Shown: positions 8,264 through 17,545 of the stretch, piece by piece | Layout: each line of letters begins with the position of its first letter | Position numbering within the stretch: position 1 is the first letter of the stretch | NCBI RefSeq assembly: GCF_000786215.1 | Contig: NZ_JROG01000003.1 | Coordinates: forward strand, 868,001-932,000 | Origin: Sphingomonas sp. 35-24ZXX | GTDB taxonomy: Bacteria > Pseudomonadota > Alphaproteobacteria > Sphingomonadales > Sphingomonadaceae | Reading direction: 5' to 3' | DNA: 64,000 bases | The notes under the pieces: model-generated | Seen by the model: the letters and a program-made list of their open reading frames with translations, nothing else | Database searches by the model: none | Told to the model about the DNA's origin: nothing | Translations under genes and position numbers: made by a program

Positions 8264-10489
8264 ATGATGAACGGCCTGACCTGGGCGCGGCGCATGATGG
8301 TGGCGCTCGCACTTTCGACATCGAGCATGGCGCTGGCGCAGGAAGCGCCAGCAGGGGACGACAGCGCCGCCGAGGCCGGCGAGATCATCGTCACCGCGCA
8401 GCGGCGCGAACAGTCGCTTCTCGAAGTTCCGGTCGCCGTCACGGCGCTTGGCGGCGATCAGCTCGCCCAGCGCGGAATCAGCAACTCGGCGCAACTGGGC
8501 GAGGCGGTGCCCAACCTCCAGATCAACAGCCCCTATGGCAGCACTCAGCCCAATTTCTCGCTGCGCGGCATCGGCGTGGCGAACGAATATAACAGCAACC
8601 AGGCCTCGCCGGTGGGCGTCTATCTGGACGATGTCTATCTCGCACCGCGCACCAGCCATGGTATGGGCCTGTTCGATCTCGACCGGATCGAGGTGCTGCG
8701 CGGGCCGCAGGGCACGCTGTTCGGCCGCAACACCACCGGCGGCGCGATCAATTTCATCACCCGCAAGCCCAACCTTTCGGGCACCAACGGCTATGTCCAG
8801 CTCGGCTATGCCAATTTCGATACCTTCACCGCGCAGGGCGCGGCAGAGGCGACCCTGGCCGAGGATGTCGCGGGCGTGCGGCTGGCGGTTAACTATGCCA
8901 AGGGCGATGGCCAGATCCGCAATGTCTTTCCCGGCGGACGCGATGCGGCCTCGGTTGATACGCTGCAGGGCCGTTTCTCGCTTCGGGTAAAGCCGATAGA
9001 CACGCTCGACATCGTGCTGCGCGCCTATGGCGGGCGCGATCGAGGCACGCAGGCTGCGGTGCATGGCCTTGGCGCGTTTCGCGCGGGCCTGGGCTTTTTC
9101 GAGACTAACGAGAACCGCATCGGCAACAACAATACCGATGCCTGGGGCTTTTCCACCAATATAGCGCTGGAGCTTTCCGACCGCTGGAGCCTAGCGTCGA
9201 TCACAAGCTATGATGGCGGCAAGCAGAACCTGCAACAGGCCGCCGACGGGTCGCCGCTCGACCTGCTCGATATCAACTGGAGCTCGCGCTATCGCCAGTT
9301 CAGCCAGGAACTGCGCACCAATTACGCCAGCGACACGATCGATTTCGTAGGCGGCCTCTTCTACGGCTGGGACCGCAACATCACCGACAACACGTTCAAC
9401 CTGCCGCTGCCCCCGGCGGGCGGGTTCTTCCAGCACTATCGCCAGGTGCGCAAGAGCTATGCGATCTTCGGCCAGGCGGACATCACGCTGGCCGAGCGGC
9501 TGGTGCTGACGCTGGGCGCGCGCTACACCCGCGATCGCTCACGCTATGACGATGCGTTCGCCTTCCTGTTCGTGGGGCCGGTGGGCGGTCCACTCACCCC
9601 GATCGCGACCACCGTGCCGTGCCCCGGCGTCGCGGGAACCTGCGCCTATAATCCGGCGGCGCGCTTCGCCCTGGCCGATACCAACAAGGCGCTGACCGGA
9701 CGCATCGCGCTCAGCTACACGTTCGACAGCGGCACGCTGGTCTATGCCAGCTACAATCGCGGCTATCGCGCGGGCGCGATCAATGGCGGCGGCTATACCT
9801 CGTCCTCGGGCATCGGCTATATCGAGCCCGAACGGGTCAACGCCTATGAGCTGGGCATCAAGGGGCGCACCGACGACCGGGTGTTCACCTATGCGGCATC
9901 GGCCTTCTATTACGATTATTCCAACCAGCAGCTGCAGGATACGCGCGCCGGACCGGTCTCGTTTCTGGTCAACGCACCCGCATCCGAAGTCTATGGCGTG
10001 GAGCTGGAGACCACGATCCAGCCGACCGACGCCCTGCGCATCAACGCTGCGCTGGGCTGGCTGAAGTCGCGCTACAAGACGCTGACCCTGCAGGGCGCGA
10101 ACCTTTCGGGCAACGACCTTCCATTCGCGCCCGAGCTGACCGGACAGCTGGGCCTGGAATGGGACGTGGCAGAGGTTGCAGGCGGCAAGATCACCTTCGC
10201 GCCGAACGTCGTCTATTCGAGCCGCCAGTTCTTCTCGCCGTTCAACAACGACAACGCGCCGCGCACCGCGCAGCTCAATTCGGAGCTGCAGCAGGGCGCC
10301 AATGCCAAGGTTAACGGCACGCTGAGCTGGTCGGATGACCGCATCACCGTGCGGCTGTTCGCCAACAACCTGTTCGACCGCAAGACCTATGGCTATGGTC
10401 TGGATCTGAGGGGCGCGGGCTTCCCGTACAATTTCCTCGTGCCCAGCGCGCCGCGCACCTTCGGCGCCAGCGTCCGGTTCGGCTTCTGA
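8264..10489 (+). CDS. TonB-dependent outer-membrane receptor
   Basis: A 741-residue protein with a signal peptide ending near SSMALAQ. It has a TonB-box-like stretch (EIIVTAQRREQSLLEVPVAV) and a plug domain with the hallmark VLRGPQGTLFGRNTTGG near residue 145. The long barrel ends in an aromatic C-terminus (GASVRFGF). It would import a substrate across the outer membrane using energy from TonB-ExbB-ExbD. The ATG at 8264 is preceded by GGGAGA. The P450 gene starts 3 bases after its stop, so receptor, oxygenase, regulator and dehydrogenase probably form one catabolic operon. Sphingomonads use many such receptors for hydrophobic or glycosidic carbon sources; the exact ligand cannot be read from the sequence. 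Confidence 0.93.
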   Translation: MMNGLTWARRMMVALALSTSSMALAQEAPAGDDSAAEAGEIIVTAQRREQSLLEVPVAVTALGGDQLAQRGISNSAQLGEAVPNLQINSPYGSTQPNFSLRGIGVANEYNSNQASPVGVYLDDVYLAPRTSHGMGLFDLDRIEVLRGPQGTLFGRNTTGGAINFITRKPNLSGTNGYVQLGYANFDTFTAQGAAEATLAEDVAGVRLAVNYAKGDGQIRNVFPGGRDAASVDTLQGRFSLRVKPIDTLDIVLRAYGGRDRGTQAAVHGLGAFRAGLGFFETNENRIGNNNTDAWGFSTNIALELSDRWSLASITSYDGGKQNLQQAADGSPLDLLDINWSSRYRQFSQELRTNYASDTIDFVGGLFYGWDRNITDNTFNLPLPPAGGFFQHYRQVRKSYAIFGQADITLAERLVLTLGARYTRDRSRYDDAFAFLFVGPVGGPLTPIATTVPCPGVAGTCAYNPAARFALADTNKALTGRIALSYTFDSGTLVYASYNRGYRAGAINGGGYTSSSGIGYIEPERVNAYELGIKGRTDDRVFTYAASAFYYDYSNQQLQDTRAGPVSFLVNAPASEVYGVELETTIQPTDALRINAALGWLKSRYKTLTLQGANLSGNDLPFAPELTGQLGLEWDVAEVAGGKITFAPNVVYSSRQFFSPFNNDNAPRTAQLNSELQQGANAKVNGTLSWSDDRITVRLFANNLFDRKTYGYGLDLRGAGFPYNFLVPSAPRTFGASVRFGF

Positions 10490-10491
10490 CC

Positions 10492-11709
10492 ATGGCCGCG
10501 ATCGATCTCAAGGATCCGGACCTGTATCTGGACGGCATGCCCTATGCCCGGCTGGCCGAGTGGAGGGCCCGGGGGCCGGTCCACTGGAACCCGGAAAGCG
10601 ACGGTGCGGGGTTCTGGGCGGTGCTGGGGTTCGACGAGATCATGGCGGTATCGCGCCAGGCCGATCTGTTCTCTTCGGCCTATGAGAATGGCGGGCACCG
10701 GATCTTCAACGAGAATGAGATGGGCCTTGCCGGCACCGGGGATTCGCCGATCGGCATCCCCTTCATCTCGCGCGACCCGCCGGTGCACACGCAATATCGC
10801 AAGTTCGTGATGCCCGCGCTGTCGCCCGGTCGGCTGGAAGGGATTGAAAGGCGCATCGAGGAGCGGGTCGAGCGGCTGTTCGCCGAGGTACCGCTGAACC
10901 AGACTGTCGACATCCTGCCGCTATTCTCGGTGCCGCTGCCGCTGCTGACCCTGGCGGAGCTGCTCGGCGTGCCTGCGGACATGTGGCGCGACCTGCACCG
11001 CTGGACCGATGCGTTCATCGGCGAGGACGATCCGGAGCTGCGCCAGTCGCCCGAGGCGATGCAGGCGGTGCTCGGCGAGTTTATCGGCTTTGCGACCGAG
11101 TTGTTCGCCGCGCGCCGCGCCGCGCCAGGGCCGGACCTCGCCTCGCTGCTCGCCAATAGCGACATTCATGGCAGCCCCGCCGAACTGCCCGATTTCATCG
11201 GCAATCTGGTGCTGGCGCTGGTCGGCGGCAATGAGACGACGCGCAACTCGATCAACCACAGTCTGATCGCCTTTGCCGAAAATCCCGAACAGTGGGATGC
11301 CATTCGTGCCGACCCGGCGCTGATCCCCCAGGCGGTGAAGGAAATGGTGCGCTTTGCCAGCCCCGTCATCCATATGCGCCGCACCGCGATGCGCGATACC
11401 GAGCTGGGGGGGCAGGCCATCCGCAAGGGCGACAAGGTCGTGATGTTCTATCCCAGCGGCAATCGCGACGAACAGGTGTTTGCCGATCCCGATCGGTTCG
11501 ACATTGCGCGTGCGATCCGCCAGCATCTCGCCTTCGGCTTCGGCACGCATGTCTGTGTCGGATCGCGCTTGGCGGAAATGCAGTTGCGTCTGGCCTTTTC
11601 CTGCCTCGCCCGGCATGTTCGCTCGATAGAGATCGCGTCGACCCCGCGGCGGGTGCGGTCGAACTTCATCAACGGCTTCAAGCAGCTGGAGGTCAGGCTG
11701 GTTTCATGA
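10492..11709 (+). CDS. Cytochrome P450 monooxygenase
   Basis: A 405-residue soluble bacterial P450 of normal length. The I-helix signature is present (LALVGGNETTRN, near residues 236-247), as are the ExxR motif (KEMVRF) and the heme-binding loop with its Cys ligand (FGFGTHVCVG, near residue 340-350). The SRDPPVHTQYRK stretch is the usual substrate-entry/C-helix region. It should hydroxylate a small hydrophobic compound using electrons from a ferredoxin and reductase, neither of which is encoded nearby. It starts 3 bases after the receptor stop and overlaps the AraC-type gene by 4 bases (ATGA). A dehydrogenase two genes downstream fits oxidation of the alcohol formed. The substrate is unknown; terpenoid- or steroid-type compounds are plausible. 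Confidence 0.93.
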   Translation: MAAIDLKDPDLYLDGMPYARLAEWRARGPVHWNPESDGAGFWAVLGFDEIMAVSRQADLFSSAYENGGHRIFNENEMGLAGTGDSPIGIPFISRDPPVHTQYRKFVMPALSPGRLEGIERRIEERVERLFAEVPLNQTVDILPLFSVPLPLLTLAELLGVPADMWRDLHRWTDAFIGEDDPELRQSPEAMQAVLGEFIGFATELFAARRAAPGPDLASLLANSDIHGSPAELPDFIGNLVLALVGGNETTRNSINHSLIAFAENPEQWDAIRADPALIPQAVKEMVRFASPVIHMRRTAMRDTELGGQAIRKGDKVVMFYPSGNRDEQVFADPDRFDIARAIRQHLAFGFGTHVCVGSRLAEMQLRLAFSCLARHVRSIEIASTPRRVRSNFINGFKQLEVRLVS

Positions 11710-12632
11710 GCACGCGCCCGGTACATCGCACCCCCGAGCCCGCCAACGACCGCTGGCAGAACAAGGGCATCATCTGCGACGTTCTGGGCCGCGCGCCCGA
11801 TGTCGAAATGGGGTCGATCGGCGAGGGCTGGTCGCTGTGCCGCTGGCGCCAGTTCGTCGGCAGCTATACCTTGCCCGCGCTGCCGCAGCCGATCTTCACC
11901 GTGCATGTCGCGGGCAAGCCGCAGGTCAAGACATGGGACCGCGGCGGCTGGACGGAGACCAGCTCGATCCCCGGCTGCGCCACCATAGTGCCCGCGGGCA
12001 TGCCGACCGGCTGGCTGGTCGATGGCGAACTCGATGTCGTGACCCTGTCGATGTCCTCCGAGGTGCTGGCGGGACAGCCGCATGCCGAGCAGTTCAACAA
12101 GATGCGCTTTGCCTTTGCCGATCCGCTGGGCGTCGCGCTGACGCGGCAGATCCTGGCGGAGCTCTACGCGCCCCAGGCCGAGGAGCGCACCGCCTATGTC
12201 GCCGCGATGGTCGGCGCGCTCAAGGCGCATATCCTTTCGGGCCCGCCTGCGCATGGCCATGTGACTGACATTCCGGTGTCTGATTTCTCGGCCTATCGCC
12301 TGCACAAGATCATGAACGCGGTGCTCGCGCATCCCGAGGGCGAGCACAGCCTGGAGGCGATGGCGGCGATGGCCGGGGTGACCCCGTCGCATTTCTGCCG
12401 CCAGTTCAAGAAAGCGACCGGAATCTCGCCGCACCAATATGTCATGAAGGCCCGGCTCGACCGCGCGCAGCAAATGCTGGTACAGACCGATCTCAGCCTC
12501 GCCTCCTTGTCCGAGGCGACCGGCTTTGCCAGCCAGAGCCATTTCAGCCGCGCCTTTCGCAACTGGTTCGGCATAGCGCCCAGCGATTATCGCCAGCAGG
12601 AATGGAAGCTGCTGGACCTGAACCAGGAGTAG
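11706..12632 (+). CDS. AraC/XylS-family transcriptional regulator
   Basis: A 308-residue protein. The last 100 residues are a standard AraC double helix-turn-helix: LEAMAAMAGVTPSHFCRQFKK, then LASLSEATGFASQSHFSRAF and FGIAPSDYRQ. The N-terminal 170 residues probably bind the inducer. I chose the ATG at 11706, which overlaps the P450 stop by 4 bases, because the protein has full AraC length from there. A longer upstream frame only shadows the P450 gene. It lies between the oxygenase and the dehydrogenase and most likely controls this cluster in response to the substrate or a product. Confidence 0.92.
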   Translation: MSTRPVHRTPEPANDRWQNKGIICDVLGRAPDVEMGSIGEGWSLCRWRQFVGSYTLPALPQPIFTVHVAGKPQVKTWDRGGWTETSSIPGCATIVPAGMPTGWLVDGELDVVTLSMSSEVLAGQPHAEQFNKMRFAFADPLGVALTRQILAELYAPQAEERTAYVAAMVGALKAHILSGPPAHGHVTDIPVSDFSAYRLHKIMNAVLAHPEGEHSLEAMAAMAGVTPSHFCRQFKKATGISPHQYVMKARLDRAQQMLVQTDLSLASLSEATGFASQSHFSRAFRNWFGIAPSDYRQQEWKLLDLNQE

Positions 12633-12635
12633 AAG

Positions 12636-13748
12636 ATGGTGGAAGCACTGGCCGCACTGGCGCACGAACCGGGCGGCGATTTCACGATCGAGCCGATCAT
12701 CGTCGAGGAGCCGCGCAAGGGCGAAGTGCGCGTCGCGATCAGGGGAGTGGGCCTATGCCATACCGACCTGATCTTCCGCGACCAGATCGCCCCGTTCGCG
12801 CTGCCCGGCGTGCTGGGGCATGAGGGCGCGGGCGTCATCGACGCGGTGGGCGAGGGTGTCGAGGGACTTGAGGTCGGCGACGAGGTGGTGATCGGCTTCT
12901 CAAGCTGCGGCAGTTGCCCCCGCTGCGCAGAGCATCTGCCGAGTTATTGCCAGAGCTTCATTCCGCTCAATTATGCGGGGATGCGGCTGGACGACGGCAG
13001 CACCGCCTATGCCAAGGATGGCCAGCGGATCACCTCGCATTTCTTCGGCCAGTCCTCCTTTTCCGCGATGACGATCACGCGCGCGCGCAACGTGGTGAAG
13101 GTGGACACGTCGCATGTGCCGATCGAGCTGCTCGGGCCGCTGGGCTGCGGTTTCCAGACCGGGGCGGGCGGGGTGATGCGATCGCTGGCATGCCCTGCGG
13201 GGTCGAGTATCGCGATCTTCGGTGGCGGCCCTGTCGGGCTCGCCGCCGTCATGGGGGCGGTCATCCAGGGCTGCTCGACGATCATTCTGGTCGAACCGAT
13301 CGCCGCGCGGCGCGCCATCGCGCTGGAACTGGGCGCGACGCATGTCATCGACCCTGCCGACGCCCCCAATCTGGCGGCAGCTCTGCGCGCCATCCTACCG
13401 CAGGGGCTTGATTTCGCCTTCGATACCAGCGGCGTCGTGCCGGTGATCGAGGCGGGACTGGCGGCGCTCGGCAGCCATGGGGCGATCGGACTGGTCGGCG
13501 TGCCGGCAAAGGCCGATGCGGCCATCAGCGTCAACGTTGCCGCGCTGATGACCCCCGGCCATCGCGTCATCGGCATCATTGAGGGCGACAGCGATCCGCA
13601 GCGCTTCATTCCCGAACTGATCGAGCATCATGCCGCTGGACGCTTCCCTTTCGACCGGTTGATCCGCACCTTTCCGCTTGCCGAGATCAACGAGGCCATC
13701 GCCGCCCAGGCGCGGGGCGAGTGCATCAAGGTGGTGCTGATCCCCTAG
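12636..13748 (+). CDS. Zinc-dependent alcohol dehydrogenase
   Basis: A 370-residue medium-chain dehydrogenase. Catalytic zinc ligands are visible in GVGLCHTDL and GHEGAGV, and the structural zinc lobe has four Cys (CGSCPRC ... YC). The dinucleotide-binding motif is GGGPVGLAAV, followed by an acidic residue after the second strand (ILVEPI), which favours NAD. The pattern resembles aryl- or benzyl-alcohol dehydrogenases. AGGAG precedes the ATG at 12636, 3 bases after the AraC stop. It probably oxidises the alcohol made by the P450 to an aldehyde or ketone. Substrate identity is inferred only from context. Confidence 0.9.
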   Translation: MVEALAALAHEPGGDFTIEPIIVEEPRKGEVRVAIRGVGLCHTDLIFRDQIAPFALPGVLGHEGAGVIDAVGEGVEGLEVGDEVVIGFSSCGSCPRCAEHLPSYCQSFIPLNYAGMRLDDGSTAYAKDGQRITSHFFGQSSFSAMTITRARNVVKVDTSHVPIELLGPLGCGFQTGAGGVMRSLACPAGSSIAIFGGGPVGLAAVMGAVIQGCSTIILVEPIAARRAIALELGATHVIDPADAPNLAAALRAILPQGLDFAFDTSGVVPVIEAGLAALGSHGAIGLVGVPAKADAAISVNVAALMTPGHRVIGIIEGDSDPQRFIPELIEHHAAGRFPFDRLIRTFPLAEINEAIAAQARGECIKVVLIP

Positions 13749-14315
13749 CTGCGCGCGCTTTTGCACTTCTGTATGATCTGGCCCGACGACAACGAAGGTC
13801 ATGACGCGGGTGTCTGATTTGCAGCTGAGTGGAATTGCCACCGATCTGCGATCGTGCAGGGCATATCTGGCAAATAAAAGCGTCGTTTACTTGCCGTGCT
13901 GTATGGCGATCCAGCCGAAATTCGCCTTTGCGGCTGTAGCCAAGTCATCAAACCAAGGCGACCGGTTTCAGCTAATACAGACATTCCCGGGCGCTATTGT
14001 GACTGGCAGCTTTGTCCCAGCTCTGGACCTTCATGGGGAGTGACGCCCAGCAAAATGAATGCTGGGCTTACTGGCCCCCCCACATCGAAGCGTCGACTGG
14101 CGACCACTAAGACAGGGTTTAATCGAGCCTGTGGATAAAGAAGAAGAGATTTTTTCGGTCAGCAATGGCGCCATCCGGGTCGTCAGACAGCGGCGATCCT
14201 TGGACCTCCTCTTTCCCTCTATGCCCGCGCTCCCGTATGTCGGCAGCGGAAAGCGCAACCCAACCGAGGGGTAGTCACAACCCCTCGGCCTGGCTGGCCA
14301 TCAGTCAGAAGCGGC
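13749..14315. other. Gene-poor spacer between the catabolic cluster and the accessory block
   Basis: About 570 bases with no convincing gene. An 8-bp hairpin (GCCCAGCA/TGCTGGGC, 7-base loop) lies at 14045-14067 without a T run. Base composition becomes less GC-rich than in the cluster to the left. This is a candidate left boundary of transferred DNA, but I found no copy of the tRNA-Pro repeat here. Confidence 0.4.
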
Positions 14316-14594
14316 TCAACAAATTGGCACGATGACCCACCCGGTTTCGGGATAATATGACCCGGCACCGCGACACTTTCTGGCGAGCGCCGCTTCCAGG
14401 TGCAGCTGCTGATGCGGCAAGACATCACCAGCCCGAATTCGCTTGGTGCTGAAATAGCGCGGTGCTTCACCGTGCACGAGCACGCACCAGTCGAAGAACA
14501 TATGCACAACCTGATTCTCACTGGGAGCGAACCAGTGGTGAACCTCGAAGCGGCCGGTGTGTTCAATCTGATAGAGCTTCATATTGTCAATCAT
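14316..14594 (-). CDS. Small hypothetical protein B (tandem paralogue)
   Basis: A 92-residue product from the ATG at 14594. It aligns with the upstream neighbour: LYQIEHTGRFEV matches LFRINHRLGTLF, then MFFDWCVLVHGEAP matches MFVAQWASLLGNAP, then FSTKRI matches FSIDRM, and both end in a TGW(V/T)xxP motif. The shared pattern supports real coding in both. No known family is recognised. The gene starts 50 bases after the stop of paralogue A and is probably co-transcribed. A longer start at 14681 would overlap the upstream gene. Confidence 0.5.
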   Translation of the reverse strand: MIDNMKLYQIEHTGRFEVHHWFAPSENQVVHMFFDWCVLVHGEAPRYFSTKRIRAGDVLPHQQLHLEAALARKCRGAGSYYPETGWVIVPIC

Positions 14595-14644
14595 TCGTTT
14601 TGTCTTGGATGCTCGGCATCCGCGTCTGCGCTGACCACGGACGC

Positions 14645-14965
14645 TCACGCGTGGAGTTCGACGCGAGGAAGCATCGTCCACCCGGTGTCATCGCTAAAGG
14701 TTGCAAGCCCCTCGCGCCCCTCGCCCTGCATCGCTTGCGTGCTTTGCATGAACCTCCCTGCCCGCTTGAACCGAACCATCCGGTCGATCGAAAAGTCGCC
14801 GGGCGCATTGCCCAGCAAGGACGCCCATTGGGCGACAAACATCGCAGCTGCTCCATCTTGGCTACGAGCGAAGGCGAACAGCGTGCCGAGCCTATGGTTG
14901 ATCCTGAACAGGTTGGTGGTGGTCGCAGGCAGATGCGCCGTGTGTTTGGTCGTGTCGTCATTCAT
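14645..14965 (-). CDS. Small hypothetical protein A (tandem paralogue)
   Basis: A 106-residue product, a paralogue of the gene just downstream at about 25-30 percent identity by eye. Conserved positions include a Trp in the middle (QWASLLGNAPGDFS) and a C-terminal DDTGW. AGGAA lies directly before the ATG at 14965. A 9-bp inverted repeat sits just upstream of the ribosome site. There is no signal peptide or membrane segment. The function is unknown; the position next to the kinase-helicase operon may be chance. Confidence 0.5.
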   Translation of the reverse strand: MNDDTTKHTAHLPATTTNLFRINHRLGTLFAFARSQDGAAAMFVAQWASLLGNAPGDFSIDRMVRFKRAGRFMQSTQAMQGEGREGLATFSDDTGWTMLPRVELHA

Positions 14966-14969
14966 TTCC

Positions 14970-14999
14970 TGAACCTCATATCTTCGTTGGTGAGGTTCA
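14970..14999 (-). promoter_or_regulatory. Inverted repeat at the 5' end of the small-paralogue pair
   Basis: The arms TGAACCTCA and TGAGGTTCA are perfect (9 bp) with a 12-base spacer. The repeat ends about 5 bases from the start codon at 14965, next to the ribosome site. It could be an operator or an RNA hairpin near the Shine-Dalgarno sequence. Confidence 0.4.
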
Positions 15000-15357
15000 T
15001 TGTCTAGCTCTTACTCACTTGGCATGCGGGTGGCTAATGACTTGAAACACATGGGAAATGGTCTCGTAGGCCCGGCAGAGCAGCCGCTGACGCGAAGCGG
15101 CGACTTTGTCCGTCTGAGGGCTTATTGTGTGCGAGAGTTGGGCAAGGCTGGGCGCACCTAGTCTACCTAGCACGGGCAGGCCGAACTGCGCGGTCGGTAC
15201 GACGGCGAAAAGAATCGACACCGATTGTGCTGGCGGCGGTGACCACCGGCTCGGCTTGCTCAAATGGCAATTGCCGGCCTTCGAAAATGTGTCGTCCGTT
15301 CTAGGACGTGAAGCCCAAAAAGCCTTCCGACAACATGGTCGAGCGGCACCAGCGAGT
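15000..15357. other. Spacer downstream of the PP2C gene
   Basis: About 350 bases. The only open frames are unsupported and partly antisense to the phosphatase gene. No RNA gene or clear terminator was seen. Confidence 0.45.
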
Positions 15358-16089
15358 TCACCCCGTAATGCGCACCACCACGACGGTGATATTGTCGGCG
15401 CCGCCCGCATCCAGGGCGGCCTGAACGAGGGCATCTGCGGGGTCGTCAGGATGGCGTGACAAAAGTGCCTCGATCTCCTCGTCCTCGACCATGTCCGTTA
15501 ATCCGTCTGAACAAAGCAGGATCGCATCCGTGCTCCCTAGGTCGAACCGGAAGATGTGGGGCACGATTGGTCTGGGAGTGAGTGTACCGCCCAGAGATTG
15601 CGTCAGCGCATGACTTCGTCCGCCTGTCGAGCCGCGTGGAGGGGTGTGGTCCCGGGTAACGAGTTGCAACTGGCCCGAGGCAAGCAAGTAGCCGCGACTG
15701 TCGCCGACATTGAAAACGATCCCGGTGCGACCTGTCACCAAGACGCCGACTACGGTGCTGCCCATCGCGGGGCTGCCCTCCGGCGATCGCATCGCGAGAA
15801 ACATGCGGCCATTCGCTTCGCTGATTAGGCGATCAACGTCCACGTCGGTGGCCCCGGGCGGAACCAGCTTCGAAAGGCTGTCGATAACGATCGCGCTTGC
15901 CAGCGCGCCCTGCCGGTGGCCGCCCATCCCGTCGGCGACTGCGGCCCACAGTCCTTCCCGTCGAACCGGGCCTTTCCACCGAGCGACGCCAGCCTTGGCG
16001 CACCAATCACCGACTTGGCAACTGTCTTCATTTTGGGCGCGCACTCTGCCGGGGTGCGTTGCCGCCCAAGCTCTAACCCCGTCAAGCAC
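15358..16089 (-). CDS. PP2C-family Ser/Thr protein phosphatase
   Basis: A 243-residue phosphatase. Metal and catalytic motifs run in family order: THPGRVRAQNEDS, VADGMGGH, GSTVVGVLV, FNVGDSRGY, LLCSDGLTDMV and GGADNITVVVV. It should remove phosphate from Ser/Thr residues and is the natural counterpart of the protein kinase encoded at the head of the same operon. I prefer the GTG at 16089, which has GGAG 8 bases upstream and overlaps the preceding gene by 8 bases; a TTG at 16110 is the alternative. The pairing of PP2C with a kinase resembles phospho-switch modules known from TerY-P type conflict systems, but here the partners are a helicase and a PLD-like protein. Confidence 0.88.
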   Translation of the reverse strand: MLDGVRAWAATHPGRVRAQNEDSCQVGDWCAKAGVARWKGPVRREGLWAAVADGMGGHRQGALASAIVIDSLSKLVPPGATDVDVDRLISEANGRMFLAMRSPEGSPAMGSTVVGVLVTGRTGIVFNVGDSRGYLLASGQLQLVTRDHTPPRGSTGGRSHALTQSLGGTLTPRPIVPHIFRFDLGSTDAILLCSDGLTDMVEDEEIEALLSRHPDDPADALVQAALDAGGADNITVVVVRITG

Positions 16090-17545
16090 CGCGAAACTCC
16101 GTCCCGGCAATTGCGATGTCGCGTATGCGATCTACGAGCTCCTTGGCGCGAACTACGAAACCCTCGACACGCTGAAACCCCGTGCGTCGACTGACCTCGC
16201 CAAGGAACGGCCGGTTGGACACGACGGCGAGCTCGTCGTCCTGAATTAGGACAAAAACGTCCGCGCGCTTCATCTGAATTAATCGAAGCGCGTTCCGCTT
16301 AGATCGCTTGGTCAGTTCCACAACAGGATCGTAGGCGTCTTTGGACCGGCTTTCCAGCTGCGGCACTATGAATGACGCGATGTCGACCTCGACGCGCTCA
16401 GCGGCGAGGCGGTCCAGATCGCGCAGGAGGTATGGGTTCACGTAGCCGGCAGAGAGGCCTGCGCTAGTGATCAACAGTGAGCGCGTCGCGTTCTCCAACG
16501 CTTCTTGGAGGAGCTCGTCTTGTTCGAACGGCGCCATCTCGCGAATAGGAAACGTGTCGAGATCGTGACGCGCGATTGAGAGACGCTCTTTCGCCGCTTT
16601 CAGCGCAGTGACGGCTGGCCCTGCGCGCCCCGACCGCTGCGCCATAGCGGCCGGTTCGGCAGAGCGCACCTCTTCTGCGGCATCGGCCTCCGCCTTACGG
16701 AGCGCTGGCATGCGAGCGGGATCGGGCAGTCGGCAGATCACGTCCTTTCCAAGGAACCGTTCGAGCGCGCGCCTGCCGTCGCGCTCCGAGACCGCCTTGA
16801 GAAAGCCCATTTTGCGTGGGCCACCATGTTGCGCGAACGTGCGCTCATGCGCTTCCGAAACCTGTCCGTCGATTGCGAAGGCAACTTGGACTTCGGCACC
16901 GCGTTCCGCAGCGTAGATGAGCGCGACTGCCTCGCGGAACACGTTGTTGCGGCGCACGACCCGCTTTAATGCGAGCACGGTGCGGCGGAACTCCTCGCCG
17001 CCCTGTCGTCGGATTACCCGCGCCACGTCGGGGATCGCCAGCTCACCGATGGCTGGAGGCTCGGCAGGATAGGGACGGATTTCGACGGCACCGTGCTGCC
17101 GCAGTTCCGCAGCTCGAACTACGCTCTGACCAGCCAACCGGATCGGCGTTCGCCGGATCCCGTCGTAGTCGATGACTAGCATCTCCTCTTGAGGCACCTC
17201 CTCGAGTTCCTGAGCAAGCCGGTGCTCTCCAGCTTCGGTAAGGCGAAACTTCTCGCCTCCTCCAGGAAGGAGCATGCGAGCCGCGTGTCTCTCATTCACT
17301 AACCCGTCCATCGCTGCGCGGACGAGGTCTGGTTTCAGCCCAAGCATCGCAGCGATGGCAGTCTCATCCTCCTCGCCGAGCGCCATGCCACGCATGACAA
17401 ATTCCTGGATGGCGGGAATTGAGCGCAAGGAGGTGGTGACCGCCTCGATGGTCAAGCGGAAGACGGGTAGCCCTGCCTCGGCATAGTCGACGAGGACGAA
17501 GCCCTCCCTGAATTGGTGGCGACGCGCGACTTCGGCAGGTGTCAC
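16082..17545 (-). CDS. Unknown protein with degenerate phospholipase-D-like C-terminal domain
   Basis: A 487-residue protein. The C-terminal 150 residues read like a PLD-type domain, with ATRSLLITSAGLSAGYV, a leucine-rich middle and VFVLIQDDELAVVSNRPFLGE. This matches the usual layout around an HKD motif, but the His and Lys are not in place, so it may be inactive or a distant relative. The N-terminal 330 residues are helical and charged with no recognised domain. The GTG start at 17545 overlaps the helicase stop by 4 bases (GTGA), so translation is coupled. PLD-like proteins occur with helicases in DISARM (DrmC); that similarity is only in outline. Confidence 0.6.
   Translation of the reverse strand: MTPAEVARRHQFREGFVLVDYAEAGLPVFRLTIEAVTTSLRSIPAIQEFVMRGMALGEEDETAIAAMLGLKPDLVRAAMDGLVNERHAARMLLPGGGEKFRLTEAGEHRLAQELEEVPQEEMLVIDYDGIRRTPIRLAGQSVVRAAELRQHGAVEIRPYPAEPPAIGELAIPDVARVIRRQGGEEFRRTVLALKRVVRRNNVFREAVALIYAAERGAEVQVAFAIDGQVSEAHERTFAQHGGPRKMGFLKAVSERDGRRALERFLGKDVICRLPDPARMPALRKAEADAAEEVRSAEPAAMAQRSGRAGPAVTALKAAKERLSIARHDLDTFPIREMAPFEQDELLQEALENATRSLLITSAGLSAGYVNPYLLRDLDRLAAERVEVDIASFIVPQLESRSKDAYDPVVELTKRSKRNALRLIQMKRADVFVLIQDDELAVVSNRPFLGEVSRRTGFQRVEGFVVRAKELVDRIRDIAIAGTEFRGA

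Noticed and set aside
8131-8592. Plus-strand frame overlapping the TonB-receptor start
   Set aside because: It overlaps the receptor signal peptide and plug in another frame and has low-complexity composition.
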